A stretch of 35,861 bases of DNA from a virus. Below are positions 15,849 to 23,125 of the stretch, in pieces; the first letter of the stretch is position 1, and each line of letters begins with the position of its first letter. Position numbers and translations under genes: made by a program. The notes below the pieces were generated by a model. The model ran no database searches. It had not been told where the DNA came from and was given only the letters and a program-made list of their open reading frames with translations. The stretch lies in the IMG/VR virus record IMGVR_UViG_3300047994_000425, positions 1 to 35,861 of that record; one strand, 5' to 3'.

Positions 15849-16127
15849 ATGACATTCACCTACGACCTGAAGAAATACGTCAGGACGCGCGCGGAACGCG
15901 GCATCGATTTCAAGGATGCGGAGATCGTGTTTGCGGGCGTCACGTTGACGAAACTGGATACCCGGCGCGACTACGGCGAAGACCGTTTTCAAACGATCGG
16001 ATTTCTCGCGGGCCGGATGGTGATGATTGTCTGGACCCCGCGTGGCGAGGCCCGCCACATCATCAGCATGAGGAAGTGCAATGGCCGCGAAAAAGCGATC
16101 TATCAACAGCAGTTTGCGAAAGATTGA
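15849..16127 (+). CDS. brnT: BrnT-family ribonuclease toxin
   Basis: This 92-residue protein (family about 90-93) has the BrnT plan: AERGIDFKDAEIVFAG, then RRDYGEDRFQTIGFLAGR, MVMIVWTPRG, and ARHIISMRKCNGREKAIYQ. The DYGEeR and IISmRk...E..Y segments are the family hallmarks. BrnT is a RelE-like RNase that inhibits translation and is held inactive by BrnA. It lies on the plus strand between minus-strand phage genes, so it is probably a self-contained addiction or phage-defence cassette. No promoter other than its own is apparent. Confidence 0.88.
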   Translation: MTFTYDLKKYVRTRAERGIDFKDAEIVFAGVTLTKLDTRRDYGEDRFQTIGFLAGRMVMIVWTPRGEARHIISMRKCNGREKAIYQQQFAKD

Positions 16128-16383
16128 CCGCCACGTCATCCAGCCGGAAGAATATGAAGATGCGCCGGAATGGACCGCGCAGGATTTCGAGTCAGCCACC
16201 TTGCGCCAAGGCAACAAGGTCATCCGGCGCGGCCGGCCGTCTTTGCCCATCGACGAGCGCAAGAAGGCGATCACGTTGCGGCTTGATCCAGGCGTGATCG
16301 AGGCATACCGCGCGACCGGCGCGGGCTGGCAGGCGCGCATCAACGAGGATCTGCGCAAGACGGCGAAGCGATTGAAGGCATAA
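16081..16383 (+). CDS. brnA: BrnA-family antitoxin
   Basis: This 100-residue protein starts inside the end of brnT (47-base overlap) at an ATG with AGGAAG upstream. Residues 1-50 are charged and likely bind the toxin. The C-terminal part, RRGRPSLPIDERKKAITLRL then DPGVIEAYRATGAGWQARIN, is the ribbon-helix-helix type region of BrnA (GRP..., V..R.d.dV...~r..G.gWQ.riN). It neutralises BrnT and represses the operon. The gene ends 64 bases from the convergent reverse-transcriptase gene. Confidence 0.9.
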   Translation: MAAKKRSINSSLRKIDRHVIQPEEYEDAPEWTAQDFESATLRQGNKVIRRGRPSLPIDERKKAITLRLDPGVIEAYRATGAGWQARINEDLRKTAKRLKA

Positions 16384-16447
16384 TACCGACCCACGAACAG
16401 CGCATGATACGCATCGTTGATGACCGAGATCGATTTGCGTGAAGCGG

Positions 16448-17434
16448 TCATACGGCGAGCCCCAGACTGCGAATGAGATTCCGGCTGTCCGCCCAGCGCG
16501 CATGGCCGAGCCATGCGGCGAGGAACGTCTCCAGCCGCTTGTGATCACCCGCTTTGCGATACGCCGCGATCTTGCGCCGCGCGCGCGTGACGCTGTCGCG
16601 CCGCAGCAGCTTGTGCGTCGGCCAGATGCGGTAGCCGAGGAAGTTGATTCCGCGGCTGACCGGCGCGATCGACCACTTTGAGAACCGCAAGCCCAGTTCG
16701 CGGCGGGAGAAATCCTCGATGCTCGCTTTCACCGCGCGCAGATGCGCCGGGCTGCGGCCCAGCACCACGAGATCGTCCATGTAGCGAACCCAGAGGCGCT
16801 CACCCAAGGCTTGCTGCAGATGCCGGTCGAGCGTGGCGCCGGTATAGACGTTGGCGAAAATCTGCGAGGTGAGACTGCCGATCGGCAGGCCGATGCCGTC
16901 GCGTGGTACCATCGCTTCGATCAACGTCAGCGTGGCGCGGCAACTGATCTTGGCCTCGATCAGCCGCCAGAGAACATCACGCTGGATCGATGCGAAATAG
17001 GCCGAGAAGTCGGTTTTCAAAAAGTATAACGCTTCGCCCGCCCGTGTTTCCCGCCGCACGTCGGATTGCAGCAGCGTCACGCCGGCATGCGTTCCCTTCC
17101 CCGGACGACAGGCAAACGCGCGCGGCAACAGCGCCCGGTCGAAGATCGGCGCGATGACCAGACACAGCGCCTGCTGCGCCACGCGATCGCGAAACGGCAA
17201 CGCCGAGATCAACCGCAGCTTCGGATCGAAGATGTGGAATTCGTGCGGCGCGCCGGACACATAGGTTCCGTCGCGCATCTCGCACGCGAGGTCGTGGAGG
17301 TTCAGTGCGCTGAATTCCTTGAAGTCGAGATACCCCGGCGTAAGACGCTTGCCCGCGGACGTCAGCCGCAGCGCGGCTTCCATCGTCTTGGGCGATGTGA
17401 TCTGGCCGATGAGATTGCGATATCGCTTCGTCAT
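16448..17434 (-). CDS. DGR reverse transcriptase
   Basis: This 328-residue protein starts with ATG at 17434. It carries the group II-intron-like reverse transcriptase motifs: KTDFSAYFASI with the catalytic Asp142, IGLPIGSLTSQIFANVY (181-197), the active-site YMDD (218-221) and the LGLRFSKWSI and INFLGYRI segments. The motif IGxxxSQ in place of QGxxxSP marks reverse transcriptases of diversity-generating retroelements. It lacks endonuclease and maturase domains. Together with Avd it copies the template-repeat RNA into cDNA, misreading adenines, for transfer into the variable repeats. The order target, avd, TR, RT is that of the Bordetella phage BPP-1 element. Confidence 0.97.
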   Translation of the reverse strand: MTKRYRNLIGQITSPKTMEAALRLTSAGKRLTPGYLDFKEFSALNLHDLACEMRDGTYVSGAPHEFHIFDPKLRLISALPFRDRVAQQALCLVIAPIFDRALLPRAFACRPGKGTHAGVTLLQSDVRRETRAGEALYFLKTDFSAYFASIQRDVLWRLIEAKISCRATLTLIEAMVPRDGIGLPIGSLTSQIFANVYTGATLDRHLQQALGERLWVRYMDDLVVLGRSPAHLRAVKASIEDFSRRELGLRFSKWSIAPVSRGINFLGYRIWPTHKLLRRDSVTRARRKIAAYRKAGDHKRLETFLAAWLGHARWADSRNLIRSLGLAV

Positions 17435-17689
17435 GCGACACCCGAAGAAGAAAAACCGGCCGCGGGTCTCGACGCTTGCGCGCTACGCCCCGTTCTGCCG
17501 GATCGTGAAGCGTGTTCGCCGAAGCAGGACACGCGGGCTGACCACCAACCTTGGTTTTGTGCGGGCGCGCATGCGGCCTGCCGCATGCGCGCCGTGGCCG
17601 GCCGGAGCAACCGTGATCGCATCCGAGCCCGTCTTCCGCGACGCGTCGCCGAGCGACGTCCGCGACGTTTCGCGCAAGCCATAAGGTCG
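17435..17689 (-). ncRNA. DGR RNA spacer between template repeat and reverse transcriptase
   Basis: This 255-base stretch has no convincing gene. In characterised DGRs the RNA continues from the template repeat through a structured spacer that primes cDNA synthesis and binds Avd/RT. Here the spacer includes a perfect 14-bp inverted repeat (17564-17577 and 17580-17593, arm GGCGCGCATGCGGC) with a two-base loop. The RNA ends cannot be set from sequence. Confidence 0.65.
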
Positions 17690-17811
17690 TCACTGCGGCC
17701 CCGCGCTCCAATGTTGTCGTTCGAGTTGTCCGGCCAGTTGTCGACGTTCGCGTAGCGCGAGCCCGCGTTGTCGTCGTTGATCCAGGACCCGCCGAAGATG
17801 GACGCGCGCGG
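17690..17811 (-). repeat. DGR template repeat (TR)
   Basis: A 122-base block, minus strand, is nearly identical to the 3' ends of both target genes. All differences to VR1 (14) and VR2 (15) fall at adenines of this copy, which marks it as template. Read in the target frame it is rich in AAC codons (seven), the usual TR codon because single or double A changes cannot make a stop. It begins six bases after the avd stop codon and ends with the GC-rich GCGCGGGGCCGCAGTGA shared with both VRs. After that it diverges from them (CGACC against YCACC). Confidence 0.97.
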
Positions 17812-17816
17812 CTGCA

Positions 17817-18194
17817 TCATTTCCCCGCCTGCCCTCCAAGCTTCCGTTGCCATGCACCCAGCATCCGTCCCGGCTCTGACAGCAGCTTGAGCGCTGTTTC
17901 GTGTTGGTGGGTTGAGATGGCTTTGATGTTTTTGGTGGCAAGGAAGCGAAGATGAGACCGCAGCGTCGCGAACTCGGCATCGACGGCGTGAAGCCGTGAC
18001 ACCTGTCGCGATTTCGCGGCGTAATAGAGACCCCCGATCGGCTCGAACAGCGCGCGCAACACAACGTCCCGAAGGACGCCATGTTTGCGCGGGCACGTCT
18101 GAAGAACCGGATAAATGTAGCTCACGAAGGCCTCGTATTTTTCGACGATCGCCAGAGCGTCGGTTGAAGTGTTTTCGTCTCTGACGATCGTCAT
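17817..18194 (-). CDS. avd: Avd accessory variability determinant
   Basis: I take the ATG at 18194 (GGTGA eight bases upstream), giving 125 residues, close to BPP-1 bAvd (128). A GTG at 18206 would add four. The sequence is all-helical: VEKYEAFVSYIYPVLQTCPR, KHGVLRDVVLRALFEPIGGL, YYAAKSRQVSRLHAVDAEFA, LRSHLRFLATKN. That fits the four-helix bundle of Avd with its basic, nucleic-acid-binding surface. Avd forms a pentamer that binds the reverse transcriptase and template RNA and is needed for mutagenic retrohoming. It lies between the target gene and the template repeat, as in BPP-1. Confidence 0.92.
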   Translation of the reverse strand: MTIVRDENTSTDALAIVEKYEAFVSYIYPVLQTCPRKHGVLRDVVLRALFEPIGGLYYAAKSRQVSRLHAVDAEFATLRSHLRFLATKNIKAISTHQHETALKLLSEPGRMLGAWQRKLGGQAGK

Positions 18195-18208
18195 GGTGTG
18201 GATCACCC

Positions 18209-18228
18209 GCCGCCGCTGTCGCGACGGC
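18209..18228 (-). promoter_or_regulatory. Hairpin after VR1 (retrohoming recognition element)
   Basis: On the minus strand GCCGTCGC (18228-18221), loop GACA and GCGGCGGC (18216-18209) form an 8-bp stem with one G-T pair. It begins at the last base of the target stop codon, 18 bases past VR1. BPP-1 has an 8-bp stem, 4-base loop hairpin or cruciform in the same place that is needed for target recognition. The same element follows VR2. Confidence 0.8.
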
Positions 18229-19142
18229 TAGACAGGTTGCAGGTGATCACTGCGGCCCCGCGCACCAATGCTGCCGCTCGAGCTGCCCGGCCAGAAGTCG
18301 ACGACCGCGTAGCGCGAGCCCGCGTTGTCGGCGACGATCCAGGACCCGCCGAAGAGGGACGCGCGCGGCTCGTCGGGATCTCCGTCATGGCCCCACACCC
18401 ACATGTTGCCGGTGGCCTGCATCAGGCCGAAGCGGCTCGTGCGCGCCGCGTCCAGTTTCGTGATCTTCGGTTTGGAAGCGGCGGCGGTCTTTTCCGTAAC
18501 GCCGATCGCGGCACAGGCGAATTCCTCGAAGCTGAGAAGTCCCTTGCCGTGATGCGCCATCACCTTGCACGCGGTGTCGTAATCGAACTTTCGAAACGCT
18601 TTGCCGGTCGAAGGATCAACGGGGCAATCGTCGCCGTCGGCAATTGGAACGCCGAGCTTGCTCGTCCCCATACTGAAGTGCGCGACACCCGTCAGATAGA
18701 TGTCGCACCAGAACGGTTTGATCGTGGCGGATTCAACGCGAACCATGCCGCGGGGATCGGCGCATGCGGGACGGAAGTTGCGATCCCACACCGAGAACGG
18801 ATTGATCGCAGGTATGTCATCGCCGCCGGCGCGCGCGGAGGCGCTGCCGCCGGGCGTAAAATGAAAGCCGCCAATGACAGCGTCGGTCAACGTCGTCATC
18901 GGCACGATGCTGAGCGTGCCAAGATCGCAGATCACCGCGTAGTCTGTCCCCGCGACGGGATGCCCCGAGGGGAACGTCACGGGCGTGTCCCGGTCGAACG
19001 TTGTCCCGTTGAACGATGTTCCGGCCTTGATGCCGACAGCGGCGCGGTGGCTCACGTAAATCGCGGGCGACGACGGGTCTTCTTTCGTCAGCGTCGGCAG
19101 TAACACGGTCTCAACTGGCTTTGCCTTTGCGGTCGCGGTCAT
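18228..19142 (-). CDS. DGR variable target protein 1 (lectin-fold-type, Mtd-like)
   Basis: This 304-residue protein starts with ATG at 19142 behind GGAG. The C-terminal half looks like the C-type-lectin-like fold of DGR targets: VIGGFHFTP, INPFSVWDRNFRPACADPRG, TGNMWVWGHDGDPD, then the variable segment with GGSW, AGSRYA, FWPG and GARGRSDH. Variable residues alternate with fixed ones and would form the ligand-binding face. The N-terminal part (about residues 1-85) is separate and may be an attachment or trimerisation domain. It has no signal peptide or membrane segment. The gene lies after a methyltransferase and a SANT-like gene, not in the tail module. Its product could be a receptor-binding protein, but that is inferred. 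Confidence 0.93.
   Translation of the reverse strand: MTATAKAKPVETVLLPTLTKEDPSSPAIYVSHRAAVGIKAGTSFNGTTFDRDTPVTFPSGHPVAGTDYAVICDLGTLSIVPMTTLTDAVIGGFHFTPGGSASARAGGDDIPAINPFSVWDRNFRPACADPRGMVRVESATIKPFWCDIYLTGVAHFSMGTSKLGVPIADGDDCPVDPSTGKAFRKFDYDTACKVMAHHGKGLLSFEEFACAAIGVTEKTAAASKPKITKLDAARTSRFGLMQATGNMWVWGHDGDPDEPRASLFGGSWIVADNAGSRYAVVDFWPGSSSGSIGARGRSDHLQPV
18247..18368 (-). repeat. DGR variable repeat VR1
   Basis: This block aligns without gaps to the template repeat over 122 bases. Fourteen differences are seen, all where the template has A: aac to gtc twice, aac to ttc, aac to agc three times, gac to ggc twice, gac to gcc, atc to ctc and gga to ggt. No C, G or T of the template is changed. 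The last 17 bases are constant and match the initiation of mutagenic homing region. It encodes the C-terminal part of target protein 1. Confidence 0.97.
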
Positions 19143-19145
19143 GTG

Positions 19146-19544
19146 TCACGTCTCCATGTGAATCCGGCCACCCGCCGGCAGGGTCGGTAAGGTGATTTGC
19201 GAAATCGATGCCCGTTTCTGATCGAGCGCGCTGCGTCCGGGCAGAGGATCGCCCAGGACGGCAGCCGTGATGGTGGTGTGCGTCAGCGCCGCGCGACGGG
19301 CCGCTTCGGTTTTCAACCGCGCTGTGATGGCATCGGACGCTGATGAAGCCGCCGATGGCGGAGGCGCGGGGCGCGGCAAACCCGATACGCGCAGATGCGG
19401 CGGCATGTAGAAGCGGATCTGGCAGGCCACGGCGGTGCGGCCGGGCATCCTCAATGCCACCTTTTGCCAGTTCCGGTCATGCGCATCGGCCAGTCGCAAC
19501 AGCCGCTCGACTTCGGGCGCGGTCCACAATGGAATCTGTTTCAT
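19146..19544 (-). CDS. Small SANT/Myb-like DNA-binding protein
   Basis: The ATG at 19544 overlaps the methyltransferase stop as ATGA and gives 132 residues. The N-terminal part, LWTAPEVERLLRLADAHDRN then WQKVALRMPGRTAVACQIRF, has the spaced Trp residues and the gRT..qC..R end of SANT/Myb-type helix-turn-helix domains. The rest is Pro/Ala-rich and likely disordered, ending with LPTLPAGGRIHMET. The last codons carry the ribosome-binding site of target protein 1, so the two genes are probably co-transcribed. A regulatory role is plausible but unproven. Confidence 0.65.
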   Translation of the reverse strand: MKQIPLWTAPEVERLLRLADAHDRNWQKVALRMPGRTAVACQIRFYMPPHLRVSGLPRPAPPPSAASSASDAITARLKTEAARRAALTHTTITAAVLGDPLPGRSALDQKRASISQITLPTLPAGGRIHMET

Positions 19545-21454
19545 TCCGCCGCCTCCAGATAGAAATCCGGCGGAGCGCGCCGCGCGATCTCGCGCGGTTT
19601 GAAATTCGCGCGCACCAGCGCTTCGGCCATCGGCGGGCAAACGCTGTTGCCGCACTTCGAGACCTGATCGGTCTTCGTGATCGGCCTGCCGTCAGGTCTG
19701 CGGTCGATGATGTAGCTGTCATCGAAACCCTGTGCGCGAAACAGTTCGCGCGGCGTCAGCATCCGCATGCCGATGTCGGTGATCACATAAGGCTCGCCGT
19801 CGATATCGACGGTCACCACGCCGAGACGATCCTTCGTGGTGACCGTGTGTGCGGGACCGGAAACGTCTTGGCCCTCGCCGGTCCCGTAATATTTCGAGAT
19901 GAATGCTGCAGACAGTTGCGTTTTGCCGGCGCCATCCGCCATCACCGTGCGTGCAGGTTCTTCCAGTGATGAGCCGACGCCAGTCCCGAACTGGCGCAGG
20001 AGATTCGCGGCAACCAGCCCCTGATGCGATCCGGTTTGCAGAATGGTGGAGACTGGTTCTTCTGCCGAACGTCCCGGATGGCCTTCGCCGGTTCGGCTGT
20101 CGATGTTGTGCTGAGCGAGGAATGCGGCGACGGTGTACATATGCGCGCCGCCCGCGGTGATGGTGTGTGTCGGCTCATCGCCCGCTGTGTGCGGCTTCTG
20201 CGCATTGCGCATGACCTGCAGATGCGGCGCGACCAGAGCGTGTTTCACGCCGCCGGCCACCACGGTGCCGAGCGGCTTGTCGAGACCAGGCACGCGCGGT
20301 TCTTGGCCTTCGCGCTCGCCGTAACCTGTCTGGACCAGCGTCGGAACGATGATCTGATTTTGATCTTTGCGTGACGCGGCGATCGTATGGATCGGCTCTC
20401 CCGCCTCTCGCGATGATCCGCCATGCTGAGCCGCGCTGACGAACGGAGTGACAACAACGCTGTCGGCTTTCGCTGTCAGCGTTTGGACCGGCGCATCCGC
20501 ATTGCGCGGTTCGGTCTGCCCCATGCGTCCGCCAACGCCAGTCACGAACGGGACGGCGACCGCTTTTTCGCCGCGGTGCGCGCCGGTCACGGTCATCATC
20601 GGGTCTTCGACGGATTCGGTCCGGTCGCCGCCCTGATGCGTGAGGTTGACGATGAATGGCTTCGCCGCGTCGAGAACGTAGCGCTTCACGCCCTTGGCGA
20701 TGCGCGCCATCGTCGCGGGCTGAAGGGGCCGGACAGCGCGGAGGCCGAACTTCGCCATGATCTCTTCGGACGTTTCGAAGATCGACGGACAAGGCATCGA
20801 CCAGTCGATGATTTCTGCGGCCGTTCGCCATGGCTTCAGCTTGCCTGACGTTACGGCTGCCGATTTCGGATCGCCATGCGTCGGCTCGGGCCAGACGATC
20901 GGCTCGCCGTCATTGCGGGCGATCAGGAACAGGCGCTTGCGAATGGTTGGCGCGCCGTAGTCGCAGGCGCGAAGCTCGCGCCATTCGAGCCTGTAGCCAA
21001 GCTTGCGGAGTTCGTTCGTCCATTGACGGAACGTGTCGCCCTTCAGCGCCGTGTCGGGCTTGTTGTCCGCACCCAGCGGTCCCCACGTCTGAAACTCTTC
21101 GACGTTCTCAAGGATGATGACGCGCGGTCCGCCTCTGCGGCGCTTCGCCCAGCGAACAACGACCCAGGCCAGATCGCGGATGCCCTTCTCGACGGGCTTG
21201 CCGCCCTTGGCCTTGGAAAAATGTTTGCAGTCCGGACTGAACCAGCCGAGCCCGATATCACCATCGATGTCGTCCGGATCGATTTTCCAGACGTTGTTGC
21301 AAAGGTGTTTCGTGTCGGGATGGTTGACCTCGTGCATCGCCAGCGCGACGTCGTCGTGATTGATCGCGATGTCCGGCGAAATGCCGAGCGCCATGTAAAT
21401 GCCGGTCGACGCGCCTCCCCCGCCCGCGAAATTATCGACGATCAGTTCGCGCAT
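19541..21454 (-). CDS. C5-cytosine DNA methyltransferase with internal repeat region
   Basis: I take the ATG at 21454 (TGATG overlap, GGAGG eight bases upstream); the GTG at 21457 is an alternative. It has about 637 residues. Motif I is DNFAGGGGASTG. The catalytic Cys is in FSPDCKHFSKAKGG, an SPDC form of the PC motif. ENV is in VIILENVEEF, the QxRxR-like motif in TIRKRLFLIA, and motifs IX/X in QVSKCGNSVCPPMAEALV. Residues 267-548, where the target recognition domain should be, are eight degenerate repeats of 32-39 residues. It is 1.5 times the usual length of such enzymes. It would methylate phage DNA, probably against host restriction. Confidence 0.9.
   Translation of the reverse strand: MRELIVDNFAGGGGASTGIYMALGISPDIAINHDDVALAMHEVNHPDTKHLCNNVWKIDPDDIDGDIGLGWFSPDCKHFSKAKGGKPVEKGIRDLAWVVVRWAKRRRGGPRVIILENVEEFQTWGPLGADNKPDTALKGDTFRQWTNELRKLGYRLEWRELRACDYGAPTIRKRLFLIARNDGEPIVWPEPTHGDPKSAAVTSGKLKPWRTAAEIIDWSMPCPSIFETSEEIMAKFGLRAVRPLQPATMARIAKGVKRYVLDAAKPFIVNLTHQGGDRTESVEDPMMTVTGAHRGEKAVAVPFVTGVGGRMGQTEPRNADAPVQTLTAKADSVVVTPFVSAAQHGGSSREAGEPIHTIAASRKDQNQIIVPTLVQTGYGEREGQEPRVPGLDKPLGTVVAGGVKHALVAPHLQVMRNAQKPHTAGDEPTHTITAGGAHMYTVAAFLAQHNIDSRTGEGHPGRSAEEPVSTILQTGSHQGLVAANLLRQFGTGVGSSLEEPARTVMADGAGKTQLSAAFISKYYGTGEGQDVSGPAHTVTTKDRLGVVTVDIDGEPYVITDIGMRMLTPRELFRAQGFDDSYIIDRRPDGRPITKTDQVSKCGNSVCPPMAEALVRANFKPREIARRAPPDFYLEAAE
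19814..20659 (-). repeat. Eight degenerate 32-39-residue repeats in the cytosine methyltransferase
   Basis: The coded repeats start near PFIVNLTHQGG, VPFVTGVGGRM, TPFVSAAQHGG, PTLVQTGYGER, APHLQVMRNAQ, AAFLAQHNIDS, AANLLRQFGTG and AAFISKYYGTG. Each continues with a (E)P..T(v/i) segment (DPMMTVTG, APVQTLTA, EPIHTIAA, KPLGTVVA, EPTHTITA, EPVSTILQ, EPARTVMA, GPAHTVTT). They stand between the catalytic and C-terminal methyltransferase motifs. Confidence 0.75.
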
Positions 21455-22707
21455 CACGCAACCTCCGCATTGCGACGGAGGAACGGCGGAATATCGAGCG
21501 GACCATCGACAGGCAAATTTGCCGCTGACGCCGAAACCGCATCGGATGACTCATGGCCCATAGTTTTTATTTCACGTGAAACTTCTTGAGCTTGATTTCC
21601 CCACGCATCGAATCCGGGCGGAAGCGGGTTGTCTTGATCGACGCGCGCGAAGAGCTCGAGAACTCGAACGCCGGCCATCGAAGCAATCATCTTGCGGTAG
21701 TGATCTGGCTTGCGAGAATGCTCGCGGGCGCGCTCGCGATGATTGCTTGTGAACTTCTCATCCGAGCGGGGCTTCGGTAATCCCGTGCCACGTTTGAACA
21801 TCAGGAGGATTTCATCCTGATCGCGGACAAGAATGCCGCCGCCGATATCGTCCGGGTGTTCTTCATCGGTCTTCGTCCAGACAAAGGCCGTGCAGTAGTT
21901 GTCGAAGCCCCACGCTCGCGCGATCGCCCACGCCAACGGAAGTTCAACTTCGATATCGAACGCCTCTGGTCCGCCCTCAAGCTCGATGGGGAGCGTGACC
22001 TTATGCAGCGCGAACATGTGCGCGCGCGGGATCCAGAGAAACAGCCACGCATCTGGCAGCACACGATCAGCGACGGGCACCTTCATGATCTCGTCCCACG
22101 TCATCGTGGGATAATGATTTTCATAGGATCGATTGGTGACCCCTTGCTTGCGGAGCCATGGCGGGTCCGCGTAGATGCAGGCATATTTCCTCGTTCCGGA
22201 TAGCTCGAAGCTGGTTTCAGAAAGTTCGTTCGCCAGATTGCGCCGGTTGACCCGCTGTTCTTCTTCAGCGCCCACTTTCAACAGATTGGTCGTCAAGCGT
22301 GCATCGTTGAGCGCGCTTTCTTCCTTCCACGCGCCGATCATGCCCTCGAATTTCTCGGCGGGAACGGCAGCAAGCTTTTGCGCGCGGGAGGAAAGCTTCC
22401 GATCGATGCCGGCTTCCGCCAAGGTACCGGCCTGAGAAACCTGTTCCTCCGGAGAACAGGTTTTCTCGGAGGGGCGACCGCCGCGGTTCAGACCGAATTC
22501 TTTTTTCTGGGCCGCTATCAATTCGCCCAATCGCCGCTCGCCCCGCATGCGAAGCTCGATCGCCTGCATTTCCAGATCGCGGTTCTTGGCGATGCGAGCA
22601 GCGGCGCGCATCATCTCGGCCGTGTCTTGCAGGGCCATCACTTCATCGACCGAAACAGCGGCGGCCAGCGCGCGGCAAGCTTCATCGTATTTGACGAGAG
22701 ATGACAT
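21454..22707 (-). CDS. MT-A70-family N6-adenine methyltransferase
   Basis: The ATG at 22707 (TGATG with the preceding stop) gives 417 residues. The N-terminal 165 residues are helical and charged (ARIAKNRDLEMQAIELRMRG), as in phage MT-A70 proteins with a ParB/DNA-binding-like front part. The catalytic part has YACIYADPPW (DPPW at 181-184), then SYENHYPTMTWDEIMKVPV, WLFLWIPRAHM and VLELFAR near the end, all typical of MT-A70 enzymes that methylate adenine N6. It is the second adenine methyltransferase of this phage and overlaps the cytosine methyltransferase gene, so modification genes form one transcription unit. Confidence 0.9.
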   Translation of the reverse strand: MSSLVKYDEACRALAAAVSVDEVMALQDTAEMMRAAARIAKNRDLEMQAIELRMRGERRLGELIAAQKKEFGLNRGGRPSEKTCSPEEQVSQAGTLAEAGIDRKLSSRAQKLAAVPAEKFEGMIGAWKEESALNDARLTTNLLKVGAEEEQRVNRRNLANELSETSFELSGTRKYACIYADPPWLRKQGVTNRSYENHYPTMTWDEIMKVPVADRVLPDAWLFLWIPRAHMFALHKVTLPIELEGGPEAFDIEVELPLAWAIARAWGFDNYCTAFVWTKTDEEHPDDIGGGILVRDQDEILLMFKRGTGLPKPRSDEKFTSNHRERAREHSRKPDHYRKMIASMAGVRVLELFARVDQDNPLPPGFDAWGNQAQEVSREIKTMGHESSDAVSASAANLPVDGPLDIPPFLRRNAEVA

Positions 22708-22946
22708 CAGATGAAGCCCTCTTTCTGCGCCAGCCATTCGGGCAACGTGACGTTGACCATCGGCAGTCGCAAGATCTGGCCGTGACGATCCGTGCCGGAC
22801 GTGGTCCGGCCGATATCGTGGAAGGATTTGAAGTGCTGCCGGGCGATCCAGATCGCGTGCGAATCCTCGCCGTCGATCGACACGCGGCGCGCGCCGGCGG
22901 TTTCTTTATGCAGGGCGAGCATGACTTCCACGGGTGCGCTGCTCAT
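22707..22946 (-). CDS. Small phage protein, function unknown
   Basis: The ATG at 22946 overlaps the previous stop (ATGA) and the stop overlaps the methyltransferase start (TGATG), so the gene is coupled on both sides. Its 79 residues begin MSSAPVEVMLALHKETAGAR and end with LPEWLAQKEGFI. The part GEDSHAIWIARQHFKSFHDI then LRLPMVNVTLPEWLA looks like a small acidic globular protein. I do not recognise a family. Confidence 0.6.
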   Translation of the reverse strand: MSSAPVEVMLALHKETAGARRVSIDGEDSHAIWIARQHFKSFHDIGRTTSGTDRHGQILRLPMVNVTLPEWLAQKEGFI

Positions 22947-23125
22947 CTCACCACCTGAACAGGATCGCATCGAAGCGATTCGTGCAGGTTTGGGACGAAG
23001 TAGTCGCGAAACGCGTCCGGGCTGTCGAAGCCGTCGGCAATCGCCTCTGCACAAAAGCCGTTGGCCTTGTCGCCGGACGTTTCGGCGTGTTGATGCAGAT
23101 CGAGTGTGATACGAATTCCGGTCAC
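22943..23125 (-). CDS. Small phage protein, function unknown
   Basis: A GTG at 23125 overlapping the AAA+ gene stop (GTGA) starts a 60-residue frame, VTGIRITLDLHQHAETSGDK, continuing with NGFCAEAIADGFDSPDAFRD. The stop overlaps the next start (ATGA). Coupling at both ends and a normal protein composition support it. No family is recognised. Confidence 0.5.
   Translation of the reverse strand: MTGIRITLDLHQHAETSGDKANGFCAEAIADGFDSPDAFRDYFVPNLHESLRCDPVQVVR

Noticed and set aside
16420-16451. ATGACCG/CGGTCAT inverted repeat at the reverse transcriptase stop as terminator
   Set aside because: Long 18-base loop and no T-run; may be chance.
15732-16514. Minus-strand open frame of 260 residues
   Set aside because: It lies opposite brnT and brnA, has no family features and overlaps both neighbouring real genes.
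17431-18096. Minus-strand frame of 221 residues running through the template repeat
   Set aside because: It overlaps avd in another frame and crosses the template only by chance; the region is DGR RNA.
18198-19103. Plus-strand open frame opposite target protein 1
   Set aside because: A shadow of the DGR target; the adenine-directed VR changes make sense only in the minus-strand frame.
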